Source: Bacteroidota bacterium
GTDB taxonomy: Bacteria > Bacteroidota > Ignavibacteria > Ignavibacteriales > Melioribacteraceae
Direction: 5' to 3'
Length of the DNA stretch: 64,000 nucleotides
NCBI GenBank assembly: GCA_018818165.1
Contig: JAHISP010000084.1
Span: 310,001-374,000 of the forward strand
Shown here in pieces: positions 47,827-56,816 of the stretch (its first letter is position 1; each line of letters starts with the position of its first letter). The notes under the pieces are model-generated. The model searched no databases. It saw nothing but the letters and a program-made list of their open reading frames with translations, and was not told the DNA's origin. The translations under genes were made by a program, and so were the position numbers.

Positions 47827-49128
47827 ATGAAAAAAGTTATAGTTCTCTTTCTGTTATTTGCCACCGTTATTTTACCACAACAAAGTGATGAAAATGCAAT
47901 TCAGATGCTAATGCTCCAATCAAAATATTCCCAAGTAATTTCAATTCTTGAAAATAAGGAGGCTAACTATGAGGAACTTTCTTACAGCGAACAATTTTAT
48001 TTAGCAATTTCATATCAAAGATTAGTAAACCATAATAAAGCAATTAAAATCCTTTCATTTATGAGTAAAAAGAACAATGATGATGTAAATGCTTTATTTG
48101 CATTGGGTGAAAGTTATAGAGCGCTAGGTAACGATAGAGCTGCTATTGGAATTTATAGTAAAGTAATTGAAAAAGATAGTTCTAATACTATTGCAAGAAT
48201 TGAGTTAGCAAAACTTCATATTGAAATGAAGAATTATGATTCTGCCACTAAAATTTATAACTATTTAGTTTTACACGATAGCAGCAATGCATATTATTTG
48301 AGAGAATTTGGATATTCGTTATACAAGCTTGGTTCAAATAAAGAAGCTGAACAATATTTAAGAAGGGCTTTGGATGTGAACAAATACGATCCTAAAACAG
48401 CTTTATGGTTGGCTAAAATATTTTATGATAATGAACAATACGGTGAATCTCTTAATCTAATTAATGAATCACTAAATTATAATCCAGTTTATTTACCACT
48501 TAACAAGCTTAAGGCAGAAACACTTTATAAAATGCAATTATATAATTCAGCTGCTGTGCAATATCAAAATTTAATAATGCTTGGTGATAGTACTTCTACA
48601 GTGTTTCAAAAATTGGGCTTATGTCTATATTCTTCTGTAGCGGCACAAGACAGTTTGGCGGAAAATGAGAAAGTGGAAAAAATTAAAGAAGCAATTGAGG
48701 CATTTGAAAAATCTAATATTCTTGATAATTTTACAAATCCGCTAACACTTACATATCTTGGCTTTTGCTTCAAAACTTTGGAACGATATAAAACAGCAAT
48801 TGTCTATTTGGAAAAAGCACTTAGTGCAATGACACCAGATTACATTGATAGAGTATATTCAAATCTGGGTGCCTCTTACGAACGGACAAATAATTATTCA
48901 GAGGCTATTAAAGCTTTTTCAAAATCCTTAGATTACTCAAATGAAAATCCGAGCACAATATTTCGTCTTGCTGCTGTTTATGATAAGTTTTATGAGGATA
49001 AATCAGTTGCGCTTGCATACTACAAAAAATATCTAAAAAAAGCAGACTACTTAAATGATGAAACTACAGAGTATTCTGAAAGTAGAATTGAAAAATTAGA
49101 AGAATATTTGCATTTCAGAAGGAAATGA
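47827..49128 (+). CDS. Periplasmic TPR-repeat protein
   Basis: A 433-residue protein with a signal peptide (VIVLFLLFATVILPQQ) and tetratricopeptide repeats over almost all the rest (for example YLREFGYSLYKLGSNKEAEQ, YSNLGASYERTNNYSEAIKA). TPR proteins form protein-protein scaffolds. It sits 107 bp before the ECF sigma gene on the same strand, so it may belong to the same envelope-linked regulatory cluster. I cannot assign a partner. Confidence 0.85.
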   Translation: MKKVIVLFLLFATVILPQQSDENAIQMLMLQSKYSQVISILENKEANYEELSYSEQFYLAISYQRLVNHNKAIKILSFMSKKNNDDVNALFALGESYRALGNDRAAIGIYSKVIEKDSSNTIARIELAKLHIEMKNYDSATKIYNYLVLHDSSNAYYLREFGYSLYKLGSNKEAEQYLRRALDVNKYDPKTALWLAKIFYDNEQYGESLNLINESLNYNPVYLPLNKLKAETLYKMQLYNSAAVQYQNLIMLGDSTSTVFQKLGLCLYSSVAAQDSLAENEKVEKIKEAIEAFEKSNILDNFTNPLTLTYLGFCFKTLERYKTAIVYLEKALSAMTPDYIDRVYSNLGASYERTNNYSEAIKAFSKSLDYSNENPSTIFRLAAVYDKFYEDKSVALAYYKKYLKKADYLNDETTEYSESRIEKLEEYLHFRRK

Positions 49129-49235
49129 TAAAGTGTAAAAATTTATTGGAAGAAAAATAAATTTCGAAAAAATTTTCAGCACACAGCAACATTTCTTAGT
49201 TTAAATCATCTCTTATTTAAACTAACTGTAAGTAC

Positions 49236-49760
49236 GTGACAAAATCATCTAATAATATTGTTCAATTCACAATTTCTTATAATCACTATAAAGATGGTGT
49301 TTATAATTACATACTCAAAATGGTTGGCAATAGGATGGTTTGTGACGATTTAGTCCAAAATGTATTCTTGAAATTATTTGAAAATCTTGATTCTATTAAA
49401 AACAAAGAGAGCATTAAATTCTGGATATACACAACAGCACGAAATGAGGTTTATGGATATTTTAGAAAAAAGAAAATTGATATAACAAAATTTGTGAGCG
49501 AAGATTCATCAGATGTGAAAGTTAATTCCAAAGAAAATCTTGAATATCAATTTGAACTAAAAGAGATGAAGAAGTTAATATTAAAAGAATTAGAGCATAT
49601 TTCAATAGAACAGAAGGAAATATTTCTTCTTAAAGAATATGGTGGATTAAGTTACAAGGAAATTTCAGTTATTTCAAACATTAGTGAAGATTTGGTTAAA
49701 AGTCGGTTATATAAAACGCGACAGAAGTTGATAAGCAAACTTGCAAAAATGATTAAGTAG
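49236..49760 (+). CDS. ECF-family RNA polymerase sigma factor
   Basis: A 174-residue sigma factor starting at GTG 49236 (no ATG fits upstream). Region 2 is at ~15-75: CDDLVQNVFLKLFENL and KFWIYTTARNEV. Region 4 is at ~115-170: LKEYGGLSYKEISVISNISE and VKSRLYKTRQKLI. No regions 1 or 3 are present, as usual for ECF sigmas. It directs polymerase to a small regulon. The likely anti-sigma gene lies 1 kb downstream at 50750, with one hypothetical between. A palindromic repeat starts 7 bp after the stop. Confidence 0.92.
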   Translation: MTKSSNNIVQFTISYNHYKDGVYNYILKMVGNRMVCDDLVQNVFLKLFENLDSIKNKESIKFWIYTTARNEVYGYFRKKKIDITKFVSEDSSDVKVNSKENLEYQFELKEMKKLILKELEHISIEQKEIFLLKEYGGLSYKEISVISNISEDLVKSRLYKTRQKLISKLAKMIK

Positions 49761-49766
49761 AATAAA

Positions 49767-49820
49767 GTCATTGCGAACCCGCTTTTGAGGTGAAGCAATC
49801 TGTAGGAGATTGCCGTGTTG
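49767..49820. repeat. GTCATTGCGA-type palindromic repeat, copy 2 (degenerate)
   Basis: GTCATTGCGA, then GAAGCAATCTG and GGAGATTGCCGTG, follow copy 1 (47590) in order and spacing. The right arm has decayed, so the outer stem is lost. It sits right after the ECF sigma stop and may affect transcription into the next gene. Confidence 0.75.
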
Positions 49821-49897
49821 TTCTTTAACGAAACTCTCTCACTTGTCTACTTGTGGCAGAATGGAAATTGTTATTAACCAAGGTACAAGGAAAATAT

Positions 49898-50692
49898 ATG
49901 AAAAAGACTCTATTGATATTCCCAATAATGTTTTTACTTGTTTGTCAATGTTTTTCACAAGAAATGAAATTTCAAGAGAAAATTAATAATGAAATATATA
50001 GTGTATTTAAAATAAAAATAGCTGAATATGGAGATCGAACATTCTCATACTATTTTGTTGATACCCTTGACCAAAATCATTTTTTGCATTCATTCGTAAA
50101 GGAAAATTCTCTTGTTTTGGACTATTTACTCCAAAATCAATTAGAAATAAATCAAGACTCACTTAATAGTCTGATAGATAACAAAGAAAAGGCATCAAAA
50201 TATTTTCAAAGTTCTCTCTCATCAAACACACACTTGATTGAAAACTTTATACTTCTTGCATCAAATTACCTTCAAAAGGAAGAACAAACACCATTGTATA
50301 AAGATAGTGTAATGGTCTCTGATATAGCTATATTGGCCGTTCGGATTTTTTATCCAAGAGCAATTACAGAAGAGGGTGAAGTTAAAACAAAAGTGTGTGT
50401 TGGTATAAATGGTTTGAAAGACTATGGCGAAAAAAGAAATTATTTGTTGGAAGCCTTTGCTTTCTCTGTAATTTTTAGACCTATGAAAACAAAAGATTTT
50501 GAGCTTTATAATGAGTATAAAAAAGTATTAAATAGAATTGAAAAAATGAATTTCTCGCAAGATAAAGAAATAGAACTGCATAGAATACAGGGTGCTGTTT
50601 GGGCTATTCTTTCAGAGAGTGAATTATTGAAAAAAGCCATTAATATAGAATATGAAAAGAAAAAATCATATTTGCCTTTTTATGTACTTTAA
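49898..50692 (+). CDS. Secreted hypothetical protein
   Basis: About 264 residues from ATG 49898, with AAGGAA ahead; an upstream GTG (49853) adds 15 residues and hides the signal peptide. The signal (LLIFPIMFLLVCQCFSQ) ends near residue 22. The rest is helical and charged (NSLIDNKEKASKYFQSSLS, EFLLYNEY-like segments) with no motif that I know. It lies between an ECF sigma gene and a probable anti-sigma gene, so it may act in the same response. Function unknown. Confidence 0.65.
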   Translation: MKKTLLIFPIMFLLVCQCFSQEMKFQEKINNEIYSVFKIKIAEYGDRTFSYYFVDTLDQNHFLHSFVKENSLVLDYLLQNQLEINQDSLNSLIDNKEKASKYFQSSLSSNTHLIENFILLASNYLQKEEQTPLYKDSVMVSDIAILAVRIFYPRAITEEGEVKTKVCVGINGLKDYGEKRNYLLEAFAFSVIFRPMKTKDFELYNEYKKVLNRIEKMNFSQDKEIELHRIQGAVWAILSESELLKKAINIEYEKKKSYLPFYVL

Positions 50693-50749
50693 ATTTCTTT
50701 GGTAGTGGGGTAAAACGATAAATAGTGAATTTTACTTGAGGTAACAAAA

Positions 50750-51211
50750 ATGAGTGACGAAAAAATAAAAGGACTAATAAATAAATACTTTGACAACGAA
50801 CTTGATAAAAGCGAAGAAGTATTTATGTTTACGCAACTTTCGCAATTGGAAAGTGCCCGCGAATATTTTAAGCAAATGAATGTATTAAGCGAAAATTTGA
50901 AAAATACATTTGAAGAATTCCCAATTGGATTGGAAGAGCGGATACTTAACAAAACTTTTACAGAAGCAGGTAAAAACAAAAAATTCCAATTCAATTTTCA
51001 ATCATTATTTGGATATGCGTTTTCAGTTGTTTTGTTAATAATATCACTCTTTGTTTATACGCAATCAATTGAATACAAAAAAGATATTGAAATGAACGTT
51101 CAACAAATAAATCAGCAAAGCAAAATGTTGGAAATGATGTTCCACGCACTTCCACAAACAGAAATTAGAGCAAAATTTGAAAATGAAGTAATAATTAGAC
51201 CAACAAGTTGA
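50750..51211 (+). CDS. Probable membrane anti-sigma factor
   Basis: A 153-residue single-helix membrane protein. The N-terminal ~45 residues (IKGLINKYFDNELDKSEEVF) match the helical start of anti-sigma domains, though without the zinc-binding H-x3-C-x2-C motif. The membrane helix is at ~88-106 (FGYAFSVVLLIISLFVY), and a short periplasmic tail follows. Position in the sigma cluster supports the call. SD is GAGG in TTGAGGTAACAAAAATG. The TonB-domain gene follows after 7 bp. Confidence 0.7.
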   Translation: MSDEKIKGLINKYFDNELDKSEEVFMFTQLSQLESAREYFKQMNVLSENLKNTFEEFPIGLEERILNKTFTEAGKNKKFQFNFQSLFGYAFSVVLLIISLFVYTQSIEYKKDIEMNVQQINQQSKMLEMMFHALPQTEIRAKFENEVIIRPTS

Positions 51212-51218
51212 GGTAGAT

Positions 51219-52400
51219 ATGAAAAAGTTAATTTTAGTTTTATTTGCAATAATTACATTATTTGCTTGTGAAGAAAAAAGCAAAATAGAAATAATTACTG
51301 ATTTAGATATTCAATACTTCCCAATTAACATGGTAGATACAATGTCAAGATTTGTGAGTGCCAAACCTGAACCACTACCATTTGGTGATGTAATTAAAAT
51401 AATTCATGAAACAGAAAATCCAAATGAAGAAGTTATCTACCCTGTCTATATAAGGTTATATGTAAATGAATTTGGAAAAATTGATAAAATTAAGACCCTT
51501 CCACACAATTTAGATGTTTTAACAAGAAATAACTCTGTTCCTAAATACAAAGAGTTGATATATTCTAAAACTGAAACAATTGTTAAAAAAGCACTTCCTA
51601 AATTGGAAAAATATGAATTTATTCCAGCAAAACTTTTGGGTAATGACGTAAAATCAAGAGCAGATATCAAAGTGATTTACAAAGCTAATAAAAATGGAGA
51701 TGTTACACCCGATTTAGAAAAGATGAAATTGGAGCATGTTGGTTCGGATTTTGACGATCCCGTACAAGGAATATACTTTGTTGCAGTTGAAGAAATGCCA
51801 TTACCAATTGGAGGAATTGCAGCGATTCAAAAAAATATTACTTATCCAGAAATTGCAAAAAGAGCTGGCATACAAGGGCGAGTTTATGTTAAAGCATTTA
51901 TTGACTCAACAGGAACGGTAGTAAAGGCTGTGGTAGTCAAAGGAATTGGTGCGGGATGCGATGAAGTAGCAATGGAAGCGGTAAAGAAAGTTAAATTTAC
52001 TCCAGGTAAGCAAAGAGGAAAAGCGGTAAATGTTCAAGTTACGGTTCCTATTTTATTTAAGTTGGATGATACAGTTAGTGAGATTAAAAAACCAAAAGCT
52101 AAAGATGAAATACTCTTAAAAGCAACAAAAGATGAAAGTCAAAATGGTTTAGCAAAATTGAGTGGAATAATAATATCGCAAGATAATGGACTTCCTGTAG
52201 TTGCTTCGAGTATATCTTTGAAAGGAACAAAATTGGGATGTGCTTCAAACGAGAAAGGAGAGTTTTTTATTTCTAAAATACCAAAGGGCGAATATAATTT
52301 ACTAGTTTCTAGTAATAGTGCTACACACAACATGGGGAAAATAAAAATGACTCCAGACAAAACAGAAATAGTTGAATTGATAATTGCAACGAAAGAATAA
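51219..52400 (+). CDS. TonB-domain lipoprotein with carboxypeptidase-regulatory-like domain
   Basis: A 393-residue lipoprotein (LVLFAIITLFACEEK, lipobox LFAC at C17). It has an N-terminal region with a TonB-like half (PVYIRLYVNEFGKIDKIK, ~75-92), a clear TonB C-terminal domain (~195-285: YPEIAKRAGIQGRVYVKAFI and GCDEVAMEAVKKVKFTPGKQ), and a C-terminal carboxypeptidase-D regulatory-like fold (~312-390: LSGIIISQDNGLPVVASSI). TonB domains bind outer-membrane transporter plugs, though in lipoproteins of this kind they may serve signalling. It follows the anti-sigma gene by 7 bp, in the same operon. Confidence 0.82.
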   Translation: MKKLILVLFAIITLFACEEKSKIEIITDLDIQYFPINMVDTMSRFVSAKPEPLPFGDVIKIIHETENPNEEVIYPVYIRLYVNEFGKIDKIKTLPHNLDVLTRNNSVPKYKELIYSKTETIVKKALPKLEKYEFIPAKLLGNDVKSRADIKVIYKANKNGDVTPDLEKMKLEHVGSDFDDPVQGIYFVAVEEMPLPIGGIAAIQKNITYPEIAKRAGIQGRVYVKAFIDSTGTVVKAVVVKGIGAGCDEVAMEAVKKVKFTPGKQRGKAVNVQVTVPILFKLDDTVSEIKKPKAKDEILLKATKDESQNGLAKLSGIIISQDNGLPVVASSISLKGTKLGCASNEKGEFFISKIPKGEYNLLVSSNSATHNMGKIKMTPDKTEIVELIIATKE

Positions 52401-52465
52401 AATGTTATCCCTACTCTTAATCTAACTCAAAAAACTGATTAAGATTAGGAGTAAGAATTAAGATT

Positions 52466-52502
52466 AAGATGGAAAAGGCAATTCAATTGCCAATTCCATC
52501 TT
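52466..52502. terminator. Hairpin after the TonB-domain gene
   Basis: An 18-bp stem with two mismatches (AAGATGGAAAAGGCAATT / AATTGCCAATTCCATCTT) about 65 bp past the stop. There is no T tract, so it may be a weak terminator or a repeat. The surrounding 52401-52465 is low-complexity (AAGATTAGGAGTAAGAATTAAG-like). Confidence 0.5.
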
Positions 52503-52587
52503 ATAATATGTAGATGATCTTTTTATGAAAAGCAAGGAGATTTAACTATTTAAAAATTTCAAATAGACTTCATTTTAAAAAAATAAA

Positions 52588-52873
52588 ATGAAAAAACTAA
52601 TCCTAATTGCTGCTATTTTAACTATACATTATTTACAAAAAACATCATGTTGTGGATGAGAACTACACAATAAAGTACAATCCATCAGAAAAAGGAATCC
52701 TAAATACAGAAGTTAAAATTTCAGTTGTTAGTTGGGCTTTTCCTTTCATAAAACATTTTTTTGGCAAAATTATTACTCTAATTTATTTAAATTTTGTAAA
52801 TTATGTAAATGTTTTAATTTGTGACTTTCTTCGTGTAACGCCTATTCTCTTATGTTTTTTACTTTTTGCATGA
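52588..52873 (+). pseudogene. Frame-broken remnant of a small secreted protein
   Basis: ATG 52588 opens a signal-peptide-like start (MKKLILIAAILTIHYLQKTS) that stops at TGA 52657 after 23 codons. In another frame, coding-like sequence continues (DENYTIKYNPSEKGILNTEV, then KISVVSW) to about 52740; beyond that the translation is low-complexity. A single frameshift would join the two. I do not recognise the family. It may also be a chance arrangement in a 477-bp spacer (52401-52877). Confidence 0.35.
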
Positions 52874-52877
52874 TCGA

Positions 52878-53798
52878 TTATTTAATTACAGATGTAATTC
52901 CAATTCTGTGAGCAGCACCAATTGAGCCCATAGAACTAAATGAATAATCAACATCATAGTCGCTAACATCAATTCCTAATCCAAAACTAAAACCACCTAA
53001 AGCTGATGTTGAAGCAATTTTATATTCCTCGCGTTTAACGTTATCGTAACCAAAGCGCAATTGAATAACTTTGCTCATAGTAAATTCAATGCCAACGTTA
53101 ATAAATTTAAATCTGTCTGCATCATTTAATCTTGTTAAAGCAAAGAAAAGTTGCAGAGGCGTGTGGGTCAATTTTTTTGAAGCACCTAACTGAACAGAAA
53201 AAGGAAGTGATTCGTTAGTTTGGTTATAGTATGAAAGCTGACTTCCCATATTTAATAGCGAAACTCCAAAATTCCATCCATTTTCAGGAAGCATATATTG
53301 CATTCCAATATCTCCCGCAATTCCAAAAGAAGAAGCAGAAGCAATGTTTGAATAAATAAATTTAATACTTGCACCATATGTGAGTTTTTCGCTAAAACTA
53401 TTTCCATAAGCAATTGTTAATGCTAAATCACTTGGATTAAAAGTGCCAAGTTCATTTCCAGATTCATCTCGTTCTTCAAATTTTCCATAATTGATATATC
53501 TAAGAGCGGATCCAAATTTGCCAATTCCTTGCACATTAAATGTAGAAGCGAGAGACACAGAATTGATATCTGCTAAATATTTTAAAAATGAAAATGAGAT
53601 TGGAATATTTTCAATTGTCGTAATTCCAGCGGGGTTATAAAATATTACATTCGGATCTAAATTATCTGCAATATAAGACCCAGCAAGAGATGACGCTCGT
53701 GGACTTGAATCGAGTTGTAAAAAATCATATGTGTTTTGTCCTAAAATCTGAAAGATAATTCCAAAAAAAAGAACAAGAGTTAATTTGATATTATTCAT
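52878..53798 (-). CDS. PorQ-like (PorV/PorQ family) outer-membrane protein
   Basis: A 306-residue barrel protein with a signal peptide (LVLFFGIIFQILGQ). The family motif appears as DSSPRASSLAGSYIADNLDP and NVIFYNPAGITT, followed by beta strands to HRIGITSVIK. PorQ-like proteins are tied to the T9SS but their role is less clear than that of PorV. It is a single gene, divergent from the next one. Confidence 0.87.
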   Translation of the reverse strand: MNNIKLTLVLFFGIIFQILGQNTYDFLQLDSSPRASSLAGSYIADNLDPNVIFYNPAGITTIENIPISFSFLKYLADINSVSLASTFNVQGIGKFGSALRYINYGKFEERDESGNELGTFNPSDLALTIAYGNSFSEKLTYGASIKFIYSNIASASSFGIAGDIGMQYMLPENGWNFGVSLLNMGSQLSYYNQTNESLPFSVQLGASKKLTHTPLQLFFALTRLNDADRFKFINVGIEFTMSKVIQLRFGYDNVKREEYKIASTSALGGFSFGLGIDVSDYDVDYSFSSMGSIGAAHRIGITSVIK

Positions 53799-53971
53799 AT
53801 AAAACCTTAAAATGACAGTACAAACTTAATTATAAGAGAAAAGAATTACATCCCTTTTTTAAACCTTAAATTAGTAAAACTTTTTCTCTTTAGACAAGGT
53901 AAAAATTTAGAATATTTGAGAAAACAATAATATTATTTAAATTAGATCTCAATTTAACGTTAGTAATCAAA

Positions 53972-54568
53972 ATGAAACTAAATAAAAAAACATTACTTTT
54001 CTTTTTTGTTTTGTGTCAAGTACTTTTGGCGCAAACTAAAACAAATCTTGAATTAATTAACCAATTAGTTGATAGCTCATCATCGCAAATAGTTGAAAAT
54101 TTAACTGAGTTAAATTCCAAATATCAACTTAATATTAGTTCACCAAAGGAATTTCATGAACTGAAGCATAGAATTTTAAACTCTTTTGCCATAAATAAAA
54201 TTAAAATTGATTTGGATTCTGCAACTGCAAATAAAATAAACTATTCTCTTTCTAAAGTCTCAGTTCAATATACCGATTTGTTTAAAGATGGTTTATTTGG
54301 CGATTATCTTTTAAAACGTAAAATTTTCTTAAGTGGCGATTATTCTATTCAAAAATCATCAGAAATATTAGCCGCGGATATTTTTAATTACACTTTAACA
54401 GATACAATTTCTTACGATAAATATAGCCTTGCTGAAAACAATTCACTTCCGTTTACAAAGGGAAACATTCCAGATGCACCATTTTTCCCAAGTATTTTGG
54501 AACCAGTTGTTGCAATTACAACCGTAGTTGTTTCTGTTATACTATTCTTTTCAGTAAGGACAAAATAG
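53972..54568 (+). CDS. Secreted or periplasmic protein with C-terminal membrane helix
   Basis: A 198-residue protein. An N-terminal signal (LLFFFVLCQVLLAQ) and a C-terminal helix (VAITTVVVSVILFFSV, ~178-193) suggest a periplasmic body anchored at its end. The body is helical (LINQLVDSSSSQIVENLTEL) then mixed. No family recognised. It converges with the lipoprotein gene 1 bp away. Confidence 0.6.
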   Translation: MKLNKKTLLFFFVLCQVLLAQTKTNLELINQLVDSSSSQIVENLTELNSKYQLNISSPKEFHELKHRILNSFAINKIKIDLDSATANKINYSLSKVSVQYTDLFKDGLFGDYLLKRKIFLSGDYSIQKSSEILAADIFNYTLTDTISYDKYSLAENNSLPFTKGNIPDAPFFPSILEPVVAITTVVVSVILFFSVRTK

Positions 54569-54569
54569 A

Positions 54570-55160
54570 CTAAAACTCAACTTTAGGAACAAGTTTTAAT
54601 AAAATATTTGTCGTGAATCCAAGATTTATTCTAATGTATTTAATATCCGCTTTATCAAAAACTAAAGTGTTTTGTCCTTTCCAAATATCTTGAACATAAT
54701 TTTCATTAGAAGATTGATAGTTCTTCATTCCAACTGTTGCCCAATAATTTTGCGGTACATCTAATAATAATTCCACAGAACCGAAGGGAGAAATTTCCAA
54801 TAGATTATTATACGTTATAATACTTCCTTTGGTACAAATAAATTCTTTGTCACCTTTAGTAACAATTACAAATTGGTCGCTATCATAGTTAAGTGGAATT
54901 GCAGAATCGGTGTTATTGATTAGTTTAATTCTCAACTCATCGCCTTCCAATCCTGCCCAAGCTAAAATATTTGGATTCATATTTGGCGAACTCTGATAGG
55001 AAATTCCAGAAGATTCGGTATAAGCAACAATTTTAAAATATTCCAATTCTTCCAGCGGCATTTTAATTCCGAAAAAATCGTCTATAGCCATTGACGAAGA
55101 ACATTTAACAAGTAAAAAAACAAGAATTGTTAACAGTAACCTTTTTAGCAAGCGTTTCAT
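54570..55160 (-). CDS. Lipoprotein of unknown function
   Basis: A 196-residue lipoprotein. The signal (LLLTILVFLLVKCSSS) has lipobox LVKC. The rest is beta-rich (LRIKLINNTDSAIPLNYDSD, GSVELLLDVPQNYWATVG), which suggests an immunoglobulin-like fold. AGAGG lies before the ATG. Function unknown. It is divergent from the gene at 55276. Confidence 0.65.
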   Translation of the reverse strand: MKRLLKRLLLTILVFLLVKCSSSMAIDDFFGIKMPLEELEYFKIVAYTESSGISYQSSPNMNPNILAWAGLEGDELRIKLINNTDSAIPLNYDSDQFVIVTKGDKEFICTKGSIITYNNLLEISPFGSVELLLDVPQNYWATVGMKNYQSSNENYVQDIWKGQNTLVFDKADIKYIRINLGFTTNILLKLVPKVEF

Positions 55161-55275
55161 GAAAACCTCTTATTTTTAAAGAAATATTATTGCATATATA
55201 TTAAAATGAAAAATAAGTAACTTCCCAAACGAAAAGTTATTTCAATTTAAACATGAATTTAAAATAAACAATTTT

Positions 55276-55860
55276 ATGATTCGTAAATATTCAAAAATTA
55301 TTCTTATTCTATTATTTATTGGCTCTTCTGTTTTTGCACGCAACAAAATGGACGCACAAGATAGCAGCAAAGTTTCAGCCGCACCTAATATACACTTCAG
55401 TTGGTTGTGGGGAGTTGCGCAACTTATTCCAAGTCCACAATGGATTTTAGCAAATGATAAAAATAATTTTGGTATGCGCTGGCAAATTACTCCAATACTT
55501 TTCTCTTTTGGAATGAATAAAAAGTTATCGCCTTGGCGTTATTTTATAACTGATCCGCTAGCTCGTCAAAGTGGTTCAATAGAAATGTTTATAACTCCAG
55601 AATATTTTAGTACCGAGAACAAATTTAAAGACAATTGGTTATTTCGGAGTGGGTTTCGTGTTTACATTCCTATTTGGCAGAAAGGTGAATATGCATCACT
55701 TTCGTTTGCATCGTCATATTATAATTTTAATGGGAATAATGGAATTAGTTACGAAGCTGGTATTTATCTTTTTGCCGGCATTGTTGGATTTCAAACAACA
55801 TATATGCCCAATTTTAGAAACTCCGAATGGATTTTCACAATTCGGTTAAGGTATTTTTAA
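55276..55860 (+). CDS. Secreted beta-rich hypothetical protein
   Basis: A 194-residue protein with a signal peptide (IILILLFIGSSVFA). The mature part is rich in aromatic beta strands (NIHFSWLWGVAQLIPSPQWI, YASLSFASSYYNF) and ends in WIFTIRLRYF, the pattern of a small outer-membrane barrel. Its TAA overlaps the ATG of the next gene (TAATG), which indicates translational coupling with the MBL-fold lipoprotein. I do not recognise the family. Confidence 0.65.
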   Translation: MIRKYSKIILILLFIGSSVFARNKMDAQDSSKVSAAPNIHFSWLWGVAQLIPSPQWILANDKNNFGMRWQITPILFSFGMNKKLSPWRYFITDPLARQSGSIEMFITPEYFSTENKFKDNWLFRSGFRVYIPIWQKGEYASLSFASSYYNFNGNNGISYEAGIYLFAGIVGFQTTYMPNFRNSEWIFTIRLRYF

Positions 55861-56816
55861 TGATAAATGTATTGCTAAAAATAGTATTCCTTTTATTGAT
55901 TTCACTGTCATACTCGTGTACAGCAATTTATTCAACCGCAAATAGTGTTGGAAGCAGTGTTGCATCGTTGTTCAAATCACCAGCAAAAATTGAAAATAAA
56001 ATTACAAATCCCAAAATAGATTCTGCACGACTTTCGGTTTTGTGGGTTGGACACTCGACAATGCTAATTCAAATTGACAATAAATTTATTTTAACAGATC
56101 CTGTATTTACAGAAACAGTCGCATTTTTATCTAAAAGATTAATTGAACCAGGAATTGACATTGAAAATCTTCCTCAAATTGATATTGCATTAGTTTCTCA
56201 TTTGCATCCAGATCATCTTTCGTTGGGATCGCTAGATTTAATTGAAGAGAAAATAAGCGAATTATTAATATCCGAAGGAGGTTTGCTTTATATCCCCAAT
56301 TTTGAGTTTAATTCAAGTGAATTAAAATGGTGGCAAAGTTCTGAGATAAATGGAATAAAAATAACAAGCACTCCAGTGCTTCATAATGGAATGCGTTATG
56401 GCTTGGATTACAATTGGCTTCCTAAAGCTTTTGCCAGTTACATTATAGAATATAATGGAATTACAGTTTATTTTGCTGGAGATACTGGCTTCGATTCAAC
56501 TACAACAATTTTTAAGGAGATTTCTAAAAAATTTCCCAAAATAGATTTGGCAATTTTACCAATTGCGCCAATTCATCCAAGAGAATATAGCAATATTCGC
56601 CACACCGACCCGCATGATGCGATTTTAATAGCCAAGCAGATAAATGCCAAACATATTATTCCAATGCATTACGATACATTCGCTGAAGCATTTGATACAC
56701 TTGGTGAAGCTGAATTGTTAATGAGACAAGAAATGCTAAAAAATAATTTAACGGATAAAGAAGTAATTATTTTAAAAATTGGTGAGCAAAAAGTGATAAT
56801 TCCAAAAGAAAATTAA
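55860..56816 (+). CDS. MBL-fold metal-dependent hydrolase, NAPE-PLD/UlaG-like lipoprotein
   Basis: About 318 residues from ATG 55860, coupled by TAATG to the previous gene. A lipoprotein signal (LLLISLSYSC, lipobox cysteine C20) precedes a metallo-beta-lactamase fold: WVGHSTMLIQIDNKFILTDPVF, the metal motif HLHPDH (H114, H116, D118, H119), GDTGFD and a late HIIPMHYDTF. Fold and motifs match the N-acyl-phosphatidylethanolamine phospholipase D / UlaG branch; the substrate is unknown. An envelope-anchored hydrolase beside a barrel-like protein fits lipid or wall-related work. Confidence 0.85.
   Translation: MINVLLKIVFLLLISLSYSCTAIYSTANSVGSSVASLFKSPAKIENKITNPKIDSARLSVLWVGHSTMLIQIDNKFILTDPVFTETVAFLSKRLIEPGIDIENLPQIDIALVSHLHPDHLSLGSLDLIEEKISELLISEGGLLYIPNFEFNSSELKWWQSSEINGIKITSTPVLHNGMRYGLDYNWLPKAFASYIIEYNGITVYFAGDTGFDSTTTIFKEISKKFPKIDLAILPIAPIHPREYSNIRHTDPHDAILIAKQINAKHIIPMHYDTFAEAFDTLGEAELLMRQEMLKNNLTDKEVIILKIGEQKVIIPKEN

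Noticed and set aside
52657-52659. TGA as a selenocysteine codon
   Set aside because: It follows a Cys-Cys-Gly by chance; the same frame does not continue as protein and no SECIS-like hairpin follows directly.
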